The notes beneath the pieces are model-generated. The model did no database searches. It was not told where the DNA came from and saw only the letters and a program-made list of their open reading frames with translations. Shown here one piece after another: positions 17,345 to 25,725 of a stretch of DNA of 26,323 nt. Where the stretch lies: positions 1 through 26,323 of the forward strand of contig CAMLDR010000040.1 of NCBI GenBank assembly GCA_946478775.1. Direction: 5' to 3'. Position 1 is the stretch's first letter; each line of letters starts with the position of its first letter. Position numbers and translations under genes: made by a program. Source of the DNA: an uncultured Flavobacteriales bacterium. Lineage in GTDB: Bacteria; Bacteroidota; Bacteroidia; Flavobacteriales; Crocinitomicaceae.

Positions 17345-18607
17345 TTATCCTGCAACCGGCGTTGGCGCCACAACAACCTCTTCTTCCTCCGGTTCCGGGA
17401 AAACGATAGTTCGTTCCAGTACTTTCGTTGGAATAAACGGCTTACTGGTCAATGGAAACAGGTCCATCAATTCACCGCTGTAATAGAACTCGTAACACAA
17501 ACCACCAAAAGTATATTCTTTATCTCCTACCTTGAAAGTAGAACCACCTACCGACGGGTTTTTCTTCGGTTTACTCTTCTGGAATCCCAAATTGTAGAGT
17601 GTTCCCAGGATTTCCGGTCTGTAGGCCAGTGTAAATCCTTCCCGCTCCCAATGCGACTGGAATTGACGTAAGAAAAATGCGGTATACAAGTAAGAATAGA
17701 AATGATCACCGCCTTTCATTAAGCGTTGGATGGTCAAATGCTTGTGCGCTTCGATCGTATCATTCACCAATTCCGGGAACGAATCTTTTACGTTCAAACA
17801 ATTCTGATAGTAACCTCCCGGGTAAAACGGACTGCTTCCGTCATACAGGTTTCGTTCAATCTTCAAAGCCGTATTCTGAAGAATTCCGGTAACTCCATAT
17901 CCGCGGTTAGTAGTAAGGATCAGTCGGTTATAAGGGACCACGTATTTTTTGAATTGTTCACGGGAAGAGTTGAACATCCGGATTTGTTCTCCCACCAAGC
18001 ACATCACAATTAAACGGGATTCAACTCCTGTAATGCGTGAAACCGAATCAATGGCAGCACTGTCGGCCCTTACCACCCGGCAAAATTCTTTCCACTCGCG
18101 GTAATTTGCCCACGGATAAATAGAAACGGAGGCATCTTTCGCCTGTTCTTCAATGCGTTGCAATTCCCGCTGATATCCTTTGTGCTTTTTCATGCGAAGA
18201 TTCGCTGCATCCAACATTCTCAAAGCAATGGTAACATCTCCCGAACGCTGGAATGCATCCAGAATGATCTTGGCATTGTGCGGATAGTATTTGGCTAAAA
18301 GTCCCACGTTTTGGTACATCTGGCGCTCCTGTGTAGCAAAAGTCAAGCTATCTGTCTCGAATCCCTGGTTGTACTTATTGGCCATTTTCGAAAAGTAGCG
18401 GCTGTTCAGGTCCACGTTCCCACCGTCGTTGGTCCATTTGAACTTCGCTGCCAAAGCCACAAAAATCAAAGCCAAAGCGAATAAAGCAAGTAAATGAACA
18501 ACCCCAAAATAACCGCGACGCAGCCATTTCCGGAATTTACTTCTCGGTTTTTTAGTGGTTTCGGTTGGTGTTTGAATGGCAGAAACGGGAGAATCGAAGT
18601 GTTCCAT
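17345..18607 (-). CDS. Membrane-anchored protein with a possible lysozyme-like domain
   Basis: The 420-residue product has a basic cytoplasmic tail (KKPRSKFRKWLRRGY), one span at about residues 35-57, and a large periplasmic part. Around residues 190-255 it reads SRITGVESRLIVMCLVGEQIR, then RGYGVTGILQNTALKIERNL. This recalls lytic-transglycosylase-type folds, where a Glu after a helix (here E207, or the Glu in GVES) is followed by a G-x-TG-hydrophobic turn and a TA-containing helix. I do not recognise a named family, and the enzymatic call is only a suggestion. The C-terminus is an acidic/proline run (PEPEEEEVVV). A TAnnTTTG box lies 19 bp upstream. Confidence 0.6.
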   Translation of the reverse strand: MEHFDSPVSAIQTPTETTKKPRSKFRKWLRRGYFGVVHLLALFALALIFVALAAKFKWTNDGGNVDLNSRYFSKMANKYNQGFETDSLTFATQERQMYQNVGLLAKYYPHNAKIILDAFQRSGDVTIALRMLDAANLRMKKHKGYQRELQRIEEQAKDASVSIYPWANYREWKEFCRVVRADSAAIDSVSRITGVESRLIVMCLVGEQIRMFNSSREQFKKYVVPYNRLILTTNRGYGVTGILQNTALKIERNLYDGSSPFYPGGYYQNCLNVKDSFPELVNDTIEAHKHLTIQRLMKGGDHFYSYLYTAFFLRQFQSHWEREGFTLAYRPEILGTLYNLGFQKSKPKKNPSVGGSTFKVGDKEYTFGGLCYEFYYSGELMDLFPLTSKPFIPTKVLERTIVFPEPEEEEVVVAPTPVAG

Positions 18608-18625
18608 CGATGGTTAAAATTTGTG

Positions 18626-18633
18626 CAAATGTA
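18626..18633 (-). promoter_or_regulatory. Possible -7 box for the 17345-18607 gene
   Basis: The minus strand reads TACATTTG, fitting TAnnTTTG, about 19 bp before the ATG. A TTTTTTG run lies further upstream but its spacing (11 nt) is shorter than the usual 19, so the call stays weak. Confidence 0.35.
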
Positions 18634-18707
18634 TAAATCTGTTGCAAAAAATGAACACAATGACCCACAATCCGTTGAAAATGATTTCAATCGGTAGACT
18701 TCATTAC

Positions 18708-18835
18708 ACCACAAATACACAAATTATTGGCTCGGCTACCGCACTCGCTTTTGAGCCATATAAGCGCAGGTTTATCAGTGGTTACTAAACAAGGAGGCGA
18801 CTGGTAAGCGCCTCAAACATTTGCGTATTTGTGGT
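18708..18835. mobile_element. MITE-like element with 17-nt terminal inverted repeats
   Basis: ACCACAAATACACAAAT (18708-18724) and ATTTGCGTATTTGTGGT (18819-18835) are inverted repeats differing at one position. The 94-nt interior holds further self-complementary arms: GGCTC near 18729 with GAGCC, and GAGGCG with CGCCTC near 18794-18814. It codes for nothing obvious. Such a structure fits a miniature inverted-repeat element or a structured transcript. It lies in the 366-bp gap between the divergent 17345-18607 gene and the sigma-factor gene; the rest of that gap shows no gene. Confidence 0.6.
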
Positions 18836-18973
18836 AAAATATAACACAATTGTATTTTAAAAATGGGTTGGGTTCGAATAATACGCATACCCCGATTAAT
18901 CGCTTGCCTGCTATTTATTTTCACAACCTTTGTTTACCTTTCCAACTTCCAAACACAACCAGTAAATTCAGCA

Positions 18974-19516
18974 ATGGAAAAACCCCCATATAATCCGGTG
19001 GAACTCAAAAAAGAGCTCGCAGTTCTTTACAAACATTTCCCGGAGACCAAACGCCTGCTGCGAACTTTTGGTTGTGACGCACTCACCGCAGAAGACCTGT
19101 TCCAGGAAGCGCTGATCATTTACCTGCGTAAGAAGAACGATCCGGATTTTGATTTTCAGCTTGCTCCAATCCATTTCATCAAGCAAACCTGCAAATTGTT
19201 GTGGTACAATGCTGCCCGCAAAGAACAAAAGCAGGGAGCGGGCAGTTTGGAAGTGGATTTGGAAGAAGTTTCGGAAAGCTGGATGGAAAAAGAATTGCAG
19301 TACAAGCAACTGGAAAGTGCCTTGACGAAGATCGGGAAGCAGTGCAAAGAACTCCTGCATTTATTCTACGGCTTGGGCTGGAACATGGTAGATATTGCCA
19401 AAAAGCTCGACTTACGAAATGATAAGGTAGCCAAAGCACAGAAATACCGCTGTATTCAGAAAGCCAAGGAGTTGGTGCAGGAAGCTCAACTGAATGTTCA
19501 ACCCAATCAATTTTAA
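18974..19516 (+). CDS. ECF-type sigma-70 family RNA polymerase sigma factor
   Basis: From the ATG at 18974 this is a 180-residue sigma factor, a normal ECF length. Region 2 is seen at about residues 33-52 (DALTAEDLFQEALIIYLRK) and region 4 at about 125-170, where CKELLHLFYGLGWNMVDIAKKLDL and NDKVAKAQKYRCIQKAKEL form the helix-turn-helix that binds the -35 (here -33) element. The frame is open back to 18863, which would add 37 residues including a hydrophobic stretch; I regard that as spurious because sigma factors are soluble and homology begins after MEKPP. The gene ends 3 bp before the next ATG, so it is an operon with the transmembrane anti-sigma-like protein that probably holds it inactive. 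Confidence 0.87.
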   Translation: MEKPPYNPVELKKELAVLYKHFPETKRLLRTFGCDALTAEDLFQEALIIYLRKKNDPDFDFQLAPIHFIKQTCKLLWYNAARKEQKQGAGSLEVDLEEVSESWMEKELQYKQLESALTKIGKQCKELLHLFYGLGWNMVDIAKKLDLRNDKVAKAQKYRCIQKAKELVQEAQLNVQPNQF

Positions 19517-19519
19517 GCA

Positions 19520-22117
19520 ATGGAAACAAATTGGAACCAATTGATTGAGCGTTATTTGAATAACGAACTTTCAGTAGAAGGCTTAGCGGCTTTTGAAAGC
19601 GAACTAACGAAAAACACCGAACTTCAAAAAGAATTTGAATTACATAAACTGACTCAGGAACTCATCCGGAGAAATTCACTGCGCACACTGGTGCAGGAAT
19701 CCGGCAAATGGTTCCACCTGAAAAAAGTGCTTGTAAACAGCGGCCTTGTTTTAGTAATTGCCGGAGTTTTGGCCACAGCGATTTACCTCACCATAACGTG
19801 GAAAAAAGAATCTGATAGCGGGAACAAACCGGAACAAATCGAGCAATCCATGTTGGATAAATGGGAGAAAGACCTCGCATTTGAAAACATCGACCCCGAA
19901 TATTTTCAATTTAACGGAAAATCGGATGTGTTTTTGTCTGAAAGCGGAGTTTTGTTGAGTATCACCGAAGAATCCTTTTCATTGGATGGAGCCCCATACG
20001 AAGGCGAAGCGATCGTTCAGTGGCAGGAAGCTCAAAAAGGTTCGGATATTGTGAAAGCAGGATTGAGCACCAAATCAGGAGATAAACTCCTGGAAACCCA
20101 GGGAATGTTCAGCCTCAACGCATTCACCCCGGAAGGCAAAAAACTGCAGTTAACAGACCAAGGAGTTTACGTGCAGGTGCCGGTAGACGAACTGAAAAAA
20201 GACATGAAACTCTTCACCGGAGTTCCCCAAAAGAACGGAACGATTGACTGGCAGGCCCCGGTGGAACTGGAACGTCTTCCCAAACCGAAAGACATGGGGG
20301 AGATGGATCTCTTTCCGCCGCGCTACGAACCGAAATTGAATGAATTGAAGTGGTTTACTGAAAAAACCAAACGGGATAGTTTGTATTTGAGTTTTGAGGA
20401 AGAGAAAATACCAGTTATTGATACTATTGGAGATATAGAAACCTTGATCAATTTTTCTTCTCCGAAAGAGAAACTTCAACCTGTTTACAAAATGGCAGAA
20501 ATAGATGGTGCTAAACAGATTTCCATGATGATTCCGAGTAAACCGTTGAAGAATTCAGTAAATGTAAATTTACCTCAGGATGGAGGAGTGGAATATCCTG
20601 AAGACATGGTGCGTTGGAATTTTTCAGTGGAATATTTGAATAAGAATGAGGTAAATATTATTGCTACGGTAAATCTGGAAGAAAATTGGATGATTGGGAT
20701 TTTGAATAAATCCATATCACCATTTACGATACCAACCAGGTTCAGACTGGATAAAACTCCGGATTTTGCCTTTGTCGGAGAAGCTAAAGACCTCAGCCCG
20801 ATTGATTGGGCAATTGATTCTGAAACTGCGGAAAAGTATCAGATCAAAAAATATTGTAAAGAAATGGCAATCTACGAAAGCAGTTTACTTGTCTTCAAAC
20901 AGAAAATTAAACTGTTAAGAAAAGGTGAATTCGAGATTTCCGGAAACTTTTCATGTCAGGTTTGTAAAGCTCAATCACAATGTTTACCTCCTTATTTGGG
21001 TGAATTTAGCGTGCGGGTAAGTTCAAACGTTGAATCAAACAGGCACATTCCGCCCTCCAAAGTCCTTTCGATCTGGAACAAGAAGTTCAACAATACAAAT
21101 CTCGCAACCCAGGATTTTGAAGACCGCATGAAAGCAATTCACGAAACCTGCAATGAGAAAGTCTTTGATGTGTATGCGAAAAACCTGAACGAGCCTTTAT
21201 GGAAATTGGATCAGCGGGTGGTGAAAATGGGGTATCCGGAATTTCAGGTCTTTGCAGATCAAAAAGTAGGAGCCATCCGAATCGACGATGTACACCAAAA
21301 GAATCTGGATGCGTTCTATGAAAAAGCGATTGAATCGATTCGTGAAAAGGGAAGGCAAAACTTTGAAACGGCTCGGGGAAGGGAACGCCTTTGGGACATC
21401 GAAGTTCAGAAAGAACGGGATAACGAAGTGCTTCGAAAGGGCTTGCGGGAATCAGCCAATCTGAATGAAGAATACGGATTCAATTTGCAAAATGTATATA
21501 AACAATTGGGTGTCACAGCAGGATTCCAAATGCATGGAGGCGGTACAATTGTCAACATTGATGCGTATGTAATGCAAGCAACAGTTGCCCGTCAATCCAC
21601 TTTAATCACAGATCCTGAAACGGGTAAAACGGCACAAATCACTTATGAGCCAATGGTTGTTGAAGTGAAGCAATCGGAGCAATACGACAAATTGTACATT
21701 TATTTGTTCTCCAAAGAGATCAACAGTTATCAGCGATTGGATTTCAAAGAAGGAAAATTGGAATACAACTTAAATGGAGATATGAACTATCATGCGGCAA
21801 TTGTCGGGATGAATGAAAAAGGGTTTTTCTATCACCAGATCAATGAACTGAAAGCTGAAAATTTGGGAGTCATTGTTTTGGAAGAAATCAGTGAAAAAGA
21901 ATTCGACAAACGGATCAATATCCTGAATGAGCATCGAATAGACAAACCGATGAGCATGAAAAATGAATTGAATTGGTTGTTCAAAGAAAAAGCGAATTAT
22001 GTTGTTCAAAAGAAACGCCGAGATAATCAAGCTTTCAGAAATACTATCCGACCTGCGATTTATTCGTGTGGGCAAGGGGAAGAGACCAGTGTAGTTATTG
22101 ACGCGACTCAGAAGTAA
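19520..22117 (+). CDS. Large transmembrane anti-sigma-like protein with an internal DsbD-alpha-like domain
   Basis: The 865-residue product starts with a short cytoplasmic domain (1-66; WNQLIERYLNNELSVEGLAAFE) typical of anti-sigma factors without a zinc motif, then one span at about 70-93. Periplasmic residues 130-250 read like a ZU5-like beta domain (FSLDGAPYEGEAIVQW, LLETQGMFSLNAF). Residues 356-500 match the DsbD-alpha/DsbC-corrector fold: YPEDMVRWNFSVEYL, ENWMIGILN, LLVFKQKIKLL, and CQVCKAQSQCLPP with C482 and C488 in the C-x5-C spacing of DsbD-alpha; C479 is a third cysteine. The remaining part (500-865) is unrecognised, with a charged, probably helical stretch near 590-650. The Dsb-like segment is more AT-rich than its flanks. 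The likely role is regulation of the sigma factor encoded 3 bp upstream by an envelope signal; a redox signal is inference. Confidence 0.75.
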   Translation: METNWNQLIERYLNNELSVEGLAAFESELTKNTELQKEFELHKLTQELIRRNSLRTLVQESGKWFHLKKVLVNSGLVLVIAGVLATAIYLTITWKKESDSGNKPEQIEQSMLDKWEKDLAFENIDPEYFQFNGKSDVFLSESGVLLSITEESFSLDGAPYEGEAIVQWQEAQKGSDIVKAGLSTKSGDKLLETQGMFSLNAFTPEGKKLQLTDQGVYVQVPVDELKKDMKLFTGVPQKNGTIDWQAPVELERLPKPKDMGEMDLFPPRYEPKLNELKWFTEKTKRDSLYLSFEEEKIPVIDTIGDIETLINFSSPKEKLQPVYKMAEIDGAKQISMMIPSKPLKNSVNVNLPQDGGVEYPEDMVRWNFSVEYLNKNEVNIIATVNLEENWMIGILNKSISPFTIPTRFRLDKTPDFAFVGEAKDLSPIDWAIDSETAEKYQIKKYCKEMAIYESSLLVFKQKIKLLRKGEFEISGNFSCQVCKAQSQCLPPYLGEFSVRVSSNVESNRHIPPSKVLSIWNKKFNNTNLATQDFEDRMKAIHETCNEKVFDVYAKNLNEPLWKLDQRVVKMGYPEFQVFADQKVGAIRIDDVHQKNLDAFYEKAIESIREKGRQNFETARGRERLWDIEVQKERDNEVLRKGLRESANLNEEYGFNLQNVYKQLGVTAGFQMHGGGTIVNIDAYVMQATVARQSTLITDPETGKTAQITYEPMVVEVKQSEQYDKLYIYLFSKEINSYQRLDFKEGKLEYNLNGDMNYHAAIVGMNEKGFFYHQINELKAENLGVIVLEEISEKEFDKRINILNEHRIDKPMSMKNELNWLFKEKANYVVQKKRRDNQAFRNTIRPAIYSCGQGEETSVVIDATQK

Positions 22118-22137
22118 TTAGAATTCAAATCTTCTTA

Positions 22138-22162
22138 GGAGGGATTTTAAAACCTCCCCTTT
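22138..22162 (+). terminator. Weak terminator-like hairpin after the anti-sigma gene
   Basis: GGAGG (22138-22142) pairs with CCTCC (22153-22157) around an AT-rich loop GATTTTAAAA, followed by CCTTTT, 21 bp after the stop. The T-tract is short. The rest of the gap to 22351 is AT-rich and shows only a promoter-like box. Confidence 0.45.
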
Positions 22163-22254
22163 TGGAGTGGGAGACCATATAACCCTTCTGAAAGAAAATT
22201 CTAATGCGAGTAAATTAACAATCGAATCTATCTCTCTAATTCCCCAACTTTTAC

Positions 22255-22262
22255 TACTTTTG
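22255..22262 (+). promoter_or_regulatory. -7 box upstream of the ABC exporter
   Basis: TACTTTTG followed by CACC fits the TAnnTTTG consensus and lies about 90 bp before the exporter ATG. No convincing -33 TTG at 19-nt spacing is seen. Confidence 0.4.
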
Positions 22263-22351
22263 CACCTCCTGTTGAAACAACAATTCAAACTCATTATTTT
22301 TTCAATAACATTCATTCTTCAGGAAAAAAAACAAACCTATTTTAGATTTAC

Positions 22352-24109
22352 ATGAAAATACTCGTATCCTATTTAAAACGTTACAAAGGACTGGTGTTCC
22401 TTTCCATGATACTAGCCAGTATCAACATGGTTTTCTCCTTATTGGATCCTTACATCTTTGGGAGACTTCTCGATAAATATGCCTTACACAAAGATGATTT
22501 CACTAAACGTGAATTTTTGATTGGAGTCGCTTCTCTAATTGCATTGGCGATTGGGGCTGCAATGGTAAGCCGGATCGCAAAAGCTTTCCAGGATTACACC
22601 GTCAATCTCGTTATCCAGAAAGTGGGTGCAGACATTTATACCGATGGTTTGAAACATACTCTTCAGGTTCCGTTCAGTGAATTCGAGGACAAACGAAGCG
22701 GTGAAACCCTGAATATCCTTCAAAAAGTTCGTCTCGACAACGAGAAGTTCATCATGAATTTTGTAAATATCTTATTTACGTCTTTGGTCGGATTGGTGTT
22801 TGTAATGGTCTACGCTACAAGTGTTCATCCCGGTTTGATCCCGGTTTACCTTGGATCTGCATTACTCCTGAGTTTCATCACCAATAAACTCTCTAAAAGG
22901 ATTAAGAAAGTACAAACGACCATTGTGAAGGAAACGAACCAATTGGCAGGAAGTACGACCGAAAGTCTGCGCAATATTGAATTGGTCAAGAGTTTGGGCC
23001 TGGCAACACAGGAAACGGAGCGTTTGAATGATACCACACGCAAAATCCTGCAATTGGAATTGAAAAAAGTACGTCAGATCAGAAGTATTTCTTTCATCCA
23101 GGGAACTTTCGTGAATTTCATGCGCCAATCCATCATGTTCTTCTTGATGTATTTACTATTCGGAGATGTTTTGTCTCCTGGTCAGATTATTTCATTGAAT
23201 TTCTATTCCTTTTTCGTCTTCGGGCCTTTGCAGGAAGTAGGGAATGTGATCATTTCTTACCGGGAAGCCGAAGCTTCACTGCACAACTTTGAGCAGATCA
23301 TCAACACGCCTATCGAAGTAAAACCGGCTTCACCAGCCAAACTGAATGCCATTGAAAAACTGGCCTTTCACAACGTTGGGTTCCGACACAAAACGGCTTC
23401 TTTTGATGCTTTGACCAATATTTCCTTTGAGGTGAATAAAGGGGAGACGATTGCTTTCGTGGGACCAAGCGGTTCGGGGAAAAGTACGCTGGTGAAATTA
23501 CTGGTTGGACTGTACAGCGCTCCAAGCGGAGATATTACCTATAACGGTGTTAGCAGTAACGGAATCGACAAGGAAGAATTGCAGCAGCAATTGGGCTTTG
23601 TAACGCAGGATACGCAATTGTTTTCCGGAACGATCCGGGAAAACCTCCTGTTCGTAAAACCGGATGCAACAATCGCAGAAATTGACGAAGCGTTGCGCAA
23701 AGCATCCTGTACGAACCTCATCGAGCGCAGCGAAAATGGAATGGATACGGTAATCGGTGAAGGCGGAATGAAACTGAGCGGTGGTGAGAAACAGCGTTTG
23801 TCGATTGCAAGAGCATTGCTGCGCAGCCCGAGACTCATGGTTTTCGATGAAGCCACTTCTGCCCTGGATTCATTGACCGAAGAAGCCATTTCGAATACGA
23901 TCCGTGAGATTACGGACAAGAAAGAGCATATTACGGTTCTGATCGCACACCGTTTGTCAACGATCATGCACGCCGACCGCATTTTTGTACTGGAAAAAGG
24001 AGTGATCATCGAAACCGGGAAACACAGCGAGTTACTGAACGAAAAAGGATTGTATTACGCTATGTGGCGACAACAGATCGGTGAACGCCGGGAGGTTGCT
24101 GCGGAGTAA
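22352..24109 (+). CDS. ABC exporter, fused membrane and ATPase domains (MsbA/lipid-exporter type)
   Basis: The 585-residue protein is a half-size exporter that works as a dimer. About six membrane spans lie within residues 1-310, and the ATPase domain runs from about 335. The ATPase motifs are intact: Walker A GPSGSGKST (371-379), Q-loop in FVTQDTQLFSG, signature LSGGEKQR (475-482), Walker B LMVFDEATSALD (D499, catalytic E500) and the H-loop H533 in IAHRLST. The substrate is not readable from sequence; lipids, peptides and drugs are all possible for this group. The ATG at 22352 gives a natural N-terminus leading into the first span. It appears to be transcribed alone, with a large palindrome right after the stop. 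Confidence 0.92.
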   Translation: MKILVSYLKRYKGLVFLSMILASINMVFSLLDPYIFGRLLDKYALHKDDFTKREFLIGVASLIALAIGAAMVSRIAKAFQDYTVNLVIQKVGADIYTDGLKHTLQVPFSEFEDKRSGETLNILQKVRLDNEKFIMNFVNILFTSLVGLVFVMVYATSVHPGLIPVYLGSALLLSFITNKLSKRIKKVQTTIVKETNQLAGSTTESLRNIELVKSLGLATQETERLNDTTRKILQLELKKVRQIRSISFIQGTFVNFMRQSIMFFLMYLLFGDVLSPGQIISLNFYSFFVFGPLQEVGNVIISYREAEASLHNFEQIINTPIEVKPASPAKLNAIEKLAFHNVGFRHKTASFDALTNISFEVNKGETIAFVGPSGSGKSTLVKLLVGLYSAPSGDITYNGVSSNGIDKEELQQQLGFVTQDTQLFSGTIRENLLFVKPDATIAEIDEALRKASCTNLIERSENGMDTVIGEGGMKLSGGEKQRLSIARALLRSPRLMVFDEATSALDSLTEEAISNTIREITDKKEHITVLIAHRLSTIMHADRIFVLEKGVIIETGKHSELLNEKGLYYAMWRQQIGERREVAAE

Positions 24110-24125
24110 ATAAATACGACAAATT

Positions 24126-24157
24126 CAGTAGGGGCGGAAAATTTTCCGCCCCTACTG
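24126..24157. repeat. Perfect 32-nt GC-rich palindrome
   Basis: CAGTAGGGGCGGAAAA followed by its exact complement TTTTCCGCCCCTACTG makes a perfect 32-nt palindrome, 16 bp after the ABC exporter stop. A degenerate copy lies at 26037-26067. The GTAGGGGCG...CGCCCCTAC wording is a type of interspersed intergenic palindrome I have seen across Bacteroidetes. It may also stop transcription of the exporter. Confidence 0.85.
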
Positions 24158-24199
24158 GTTTATAATAGAAATTCTATCTTAGCTTTCAAATTGTTAGTC

Positions 24200-24736
24200 A
24201 TGGGTCGGATTCTCATTTATAGCTACATTTTTTCTGCTTTGATTCTGTCGATAGGGTCTTTGTTCATGGAATCTTATCCCACCTTATTTTGGATTGAGCT
24301 TTTCGCACCAAATCCGGGAGATAAATACCCGGTTGCAATTACAGGCCTGGTTTCTTTTTTGAGTTTGCTATTGCCATTGCTTTTACTACTGTTCATCCTC
24401 AAGCTGGTCCGCAACCGCAAAAGAAGTGAAACCGGCTATTTGATCGATGATGATTACTTTAATAAGAGCGGGATTCATTTCATGCGTCAGAAACAGATGC
24501 AAAATCGTTTAATCGCGAGTCCGGTATTCATCGACGGAGAACAGCGCGGCCGCATTGATTCGGGGAAAACGCTATTCATAGAACTCCAACCCGGAACCTA
24601 CGAAGTGGAAGTCGGCAAAAAAAGCGAACGATCGGATGTGTTGATCGTCCAGGTGCAGTCAAACCTGCATGCGCAGGTGGAAATCCATATCGTGCCTAAC
24701 GGATTGCGGTCGAAGCATGTGGTGGAGGTGGTTTAG
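24200..24736 (+). CDS. Small two-span membrane protein with C-terminal beta domain, unknown function
   Basis: The product is 178 residues. Spans are seen at about residues 4-23 and 47-72, the second ending in a basic KLVRNRKR stop-transfer. The C-terminal part (about 105-178) reads IASPVFIDGEQRGRIDSGKTLFIELQPGTYEVEVG, which resembles a PEGA-like beta sandwich in spacing and in the G-x-I-x-S-G...L-x-P-G-x-Y pattern. By the positive-inside rule the beta domain would be cytoplasmic. I do not recognise a named family. The frame opens with a TTG at 24191, but the ATG at 24200 is preferred. The cbpA gene follows after 61 bp on the same strand. Confidence 0.65.
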   Translation: MGRILIYSYIFSALILSIGSLFMESYPTLFWIELFAPNPGDKYPVAITGLVSFLSLLLPLLLLLFILKLVRNRKRSETGYLIDDDYFNKSGIHFMRQKQMQNRLIASPVFIDGEQRGRIDSGKTLFIELQPGTYEVEVGKKSERSDVLIVQVQSNLHAQVEIHIVPNGLRSKHVVEVV

Positions 24737-24797
24737 GTTTTCTTAGCTTGCAAAATCCCCCTATAAACCGTAACTTAACCATACAAGGCTATCTAGT

Positions 24798-25724
24798 ATG
24801 GATTACATCGATTATTACCAAATTCTGGGCGTTGACAAAAAAGCAACTGTAGACGAGATCAAAAAAGCTTACCGGAAACTGGCGCGTAAGCACCATCCCG
24901 ACTTAAACCCCAACAATCCGGAAGCAGGAAAACTATTCCAGCAGATCAATGAGGCGAATGAGGTATTGGGCGATCCGGAAAACCGGAAGAAGTATGACCA
25001 ATACGGGAAAGACTGGAAGCATGCCGAGCAGTTTGAACAGGCTCGCAAAAACCAAAAAACATCCGCTGGACAAGGCCAGGGAAATCCTTTCGGGGACTCT
25101 GGCAATCGGTTTGGCGGAGACGAATACTTTACTTACGGGGATGAAAGCGGCTACTCTGATTTTTTCTCTTCGATGTTCGGTAATCGCGGTGGTAGACAAA
25201 CCAAATTCAAGGGACAGGATTTCCGGGCTTCTGTTCAGCTCACTTTAACGGAGGCTTACAAAACACAGAAGCAAACTTTTACCGTTAACGGGAAGAACAT
25301 CCGCATTACCGTTCCTGCGGGAATGGAGAACGGGCAGGAAATCAAACTGGCAGGGCACGGTGCACCCGGTATGAACGGCGGACCCAACGGGGATTTATAC
25401 ATCACTTTTGAAATCAAGAATGACACTGCTTTTACCCGCAAAGGAAATGATCTCTATGCGAATGTGCCTTTGGATTTGTATAAAGCACTTTTGGGCGGAG
25501 AAGAACTAATCGATACGCTGGCTGGAAAAGTGAAAATGAAAGTAGCTCCCGAAACGCAAAACGGCACCAAAGTGCGCCTGAAGGGAAAAGGTTTTCCGGT
25601 TTACAAAAAAGAGGGTGAATTCGGCGACCTGTACGTGACTTACCAGGTTCAGCTGCCAACCGACCTCACTGCTAAAGAAAAAGAATTGATCGAACAGCTT
25701 GCCCAAGCGCGTAAAACCAATTAA
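24798..25724 (+). CDS. cbpA: CbpA-type (class II) J-domain co-chaperone
   Basis: The 308-residue protein has a J domain at residues 1-70 (MDYIDYYQILGVDKKATVDEIKKAYRK; HPD at 33-35), which stimulates DnaK ATP hydrolysis. A Gly/Phe-rich linker follows at about 80-135, then two C-terminal substrate-binding beta domains (VQLTLTEAYKTQKQTF, ITVPAGMENGQEIKLAGHG, NDLYANVPLDLYKALLGG, VRLKGKGFPVYKKEGEFGDLYVTY). The cysteine-rich zinc domain of classical DnaJ is absent, which together with the neighbouring cbpM-like gene identifies the CbpA class. It is cytoplasmic and acts with DnaK and GrpE, neither of which is in the window. The next ATG follows one base after the stop, so the two genes form an operon. 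Confidence 0.93.
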   Translation: MDYIDYYQILGVDKKATVDEIKKAYRKLARKHHPDLNPNNPEAGKLFQQINEANEVLGDPENRKKYDQYGKDWKHAEQFEQARKNQKTSAGQGQGNPFGDSGNRFGGDEYFTYGDESGYSDFFSSMFGNRGGRQTKFKGQDFRASVQLTLTEAYKTQKQTFTVNGKNIRITVPAGMENGQEIKLAGHGAPGMNGGPNGDLYITFEIKNDTAFTRKGNDLYANVPLDLYKALLGGEELIDTLAGKVKMKVAPETQNGTKVRLKGKGFPVYKKEGEFGDLYVTYQVQLPTDLTAKEKELIEQLAQARKTN

Positions 25725-25725
25725 C

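Noticed and set aside
18863..18973. 37-residue N-terminal extension of the sigma factor with a hydrophobic stretch
   Set aside because: Sigma factors are soluble and family similarity begins after the ATG at 18974; the extension is probably untranslated leader.
23539..24009. 156-codon minus-strand open frame inside the ABC exporter gene
   Set aside because: It is antisense to intact ATPase motifs and has no domain of its own.
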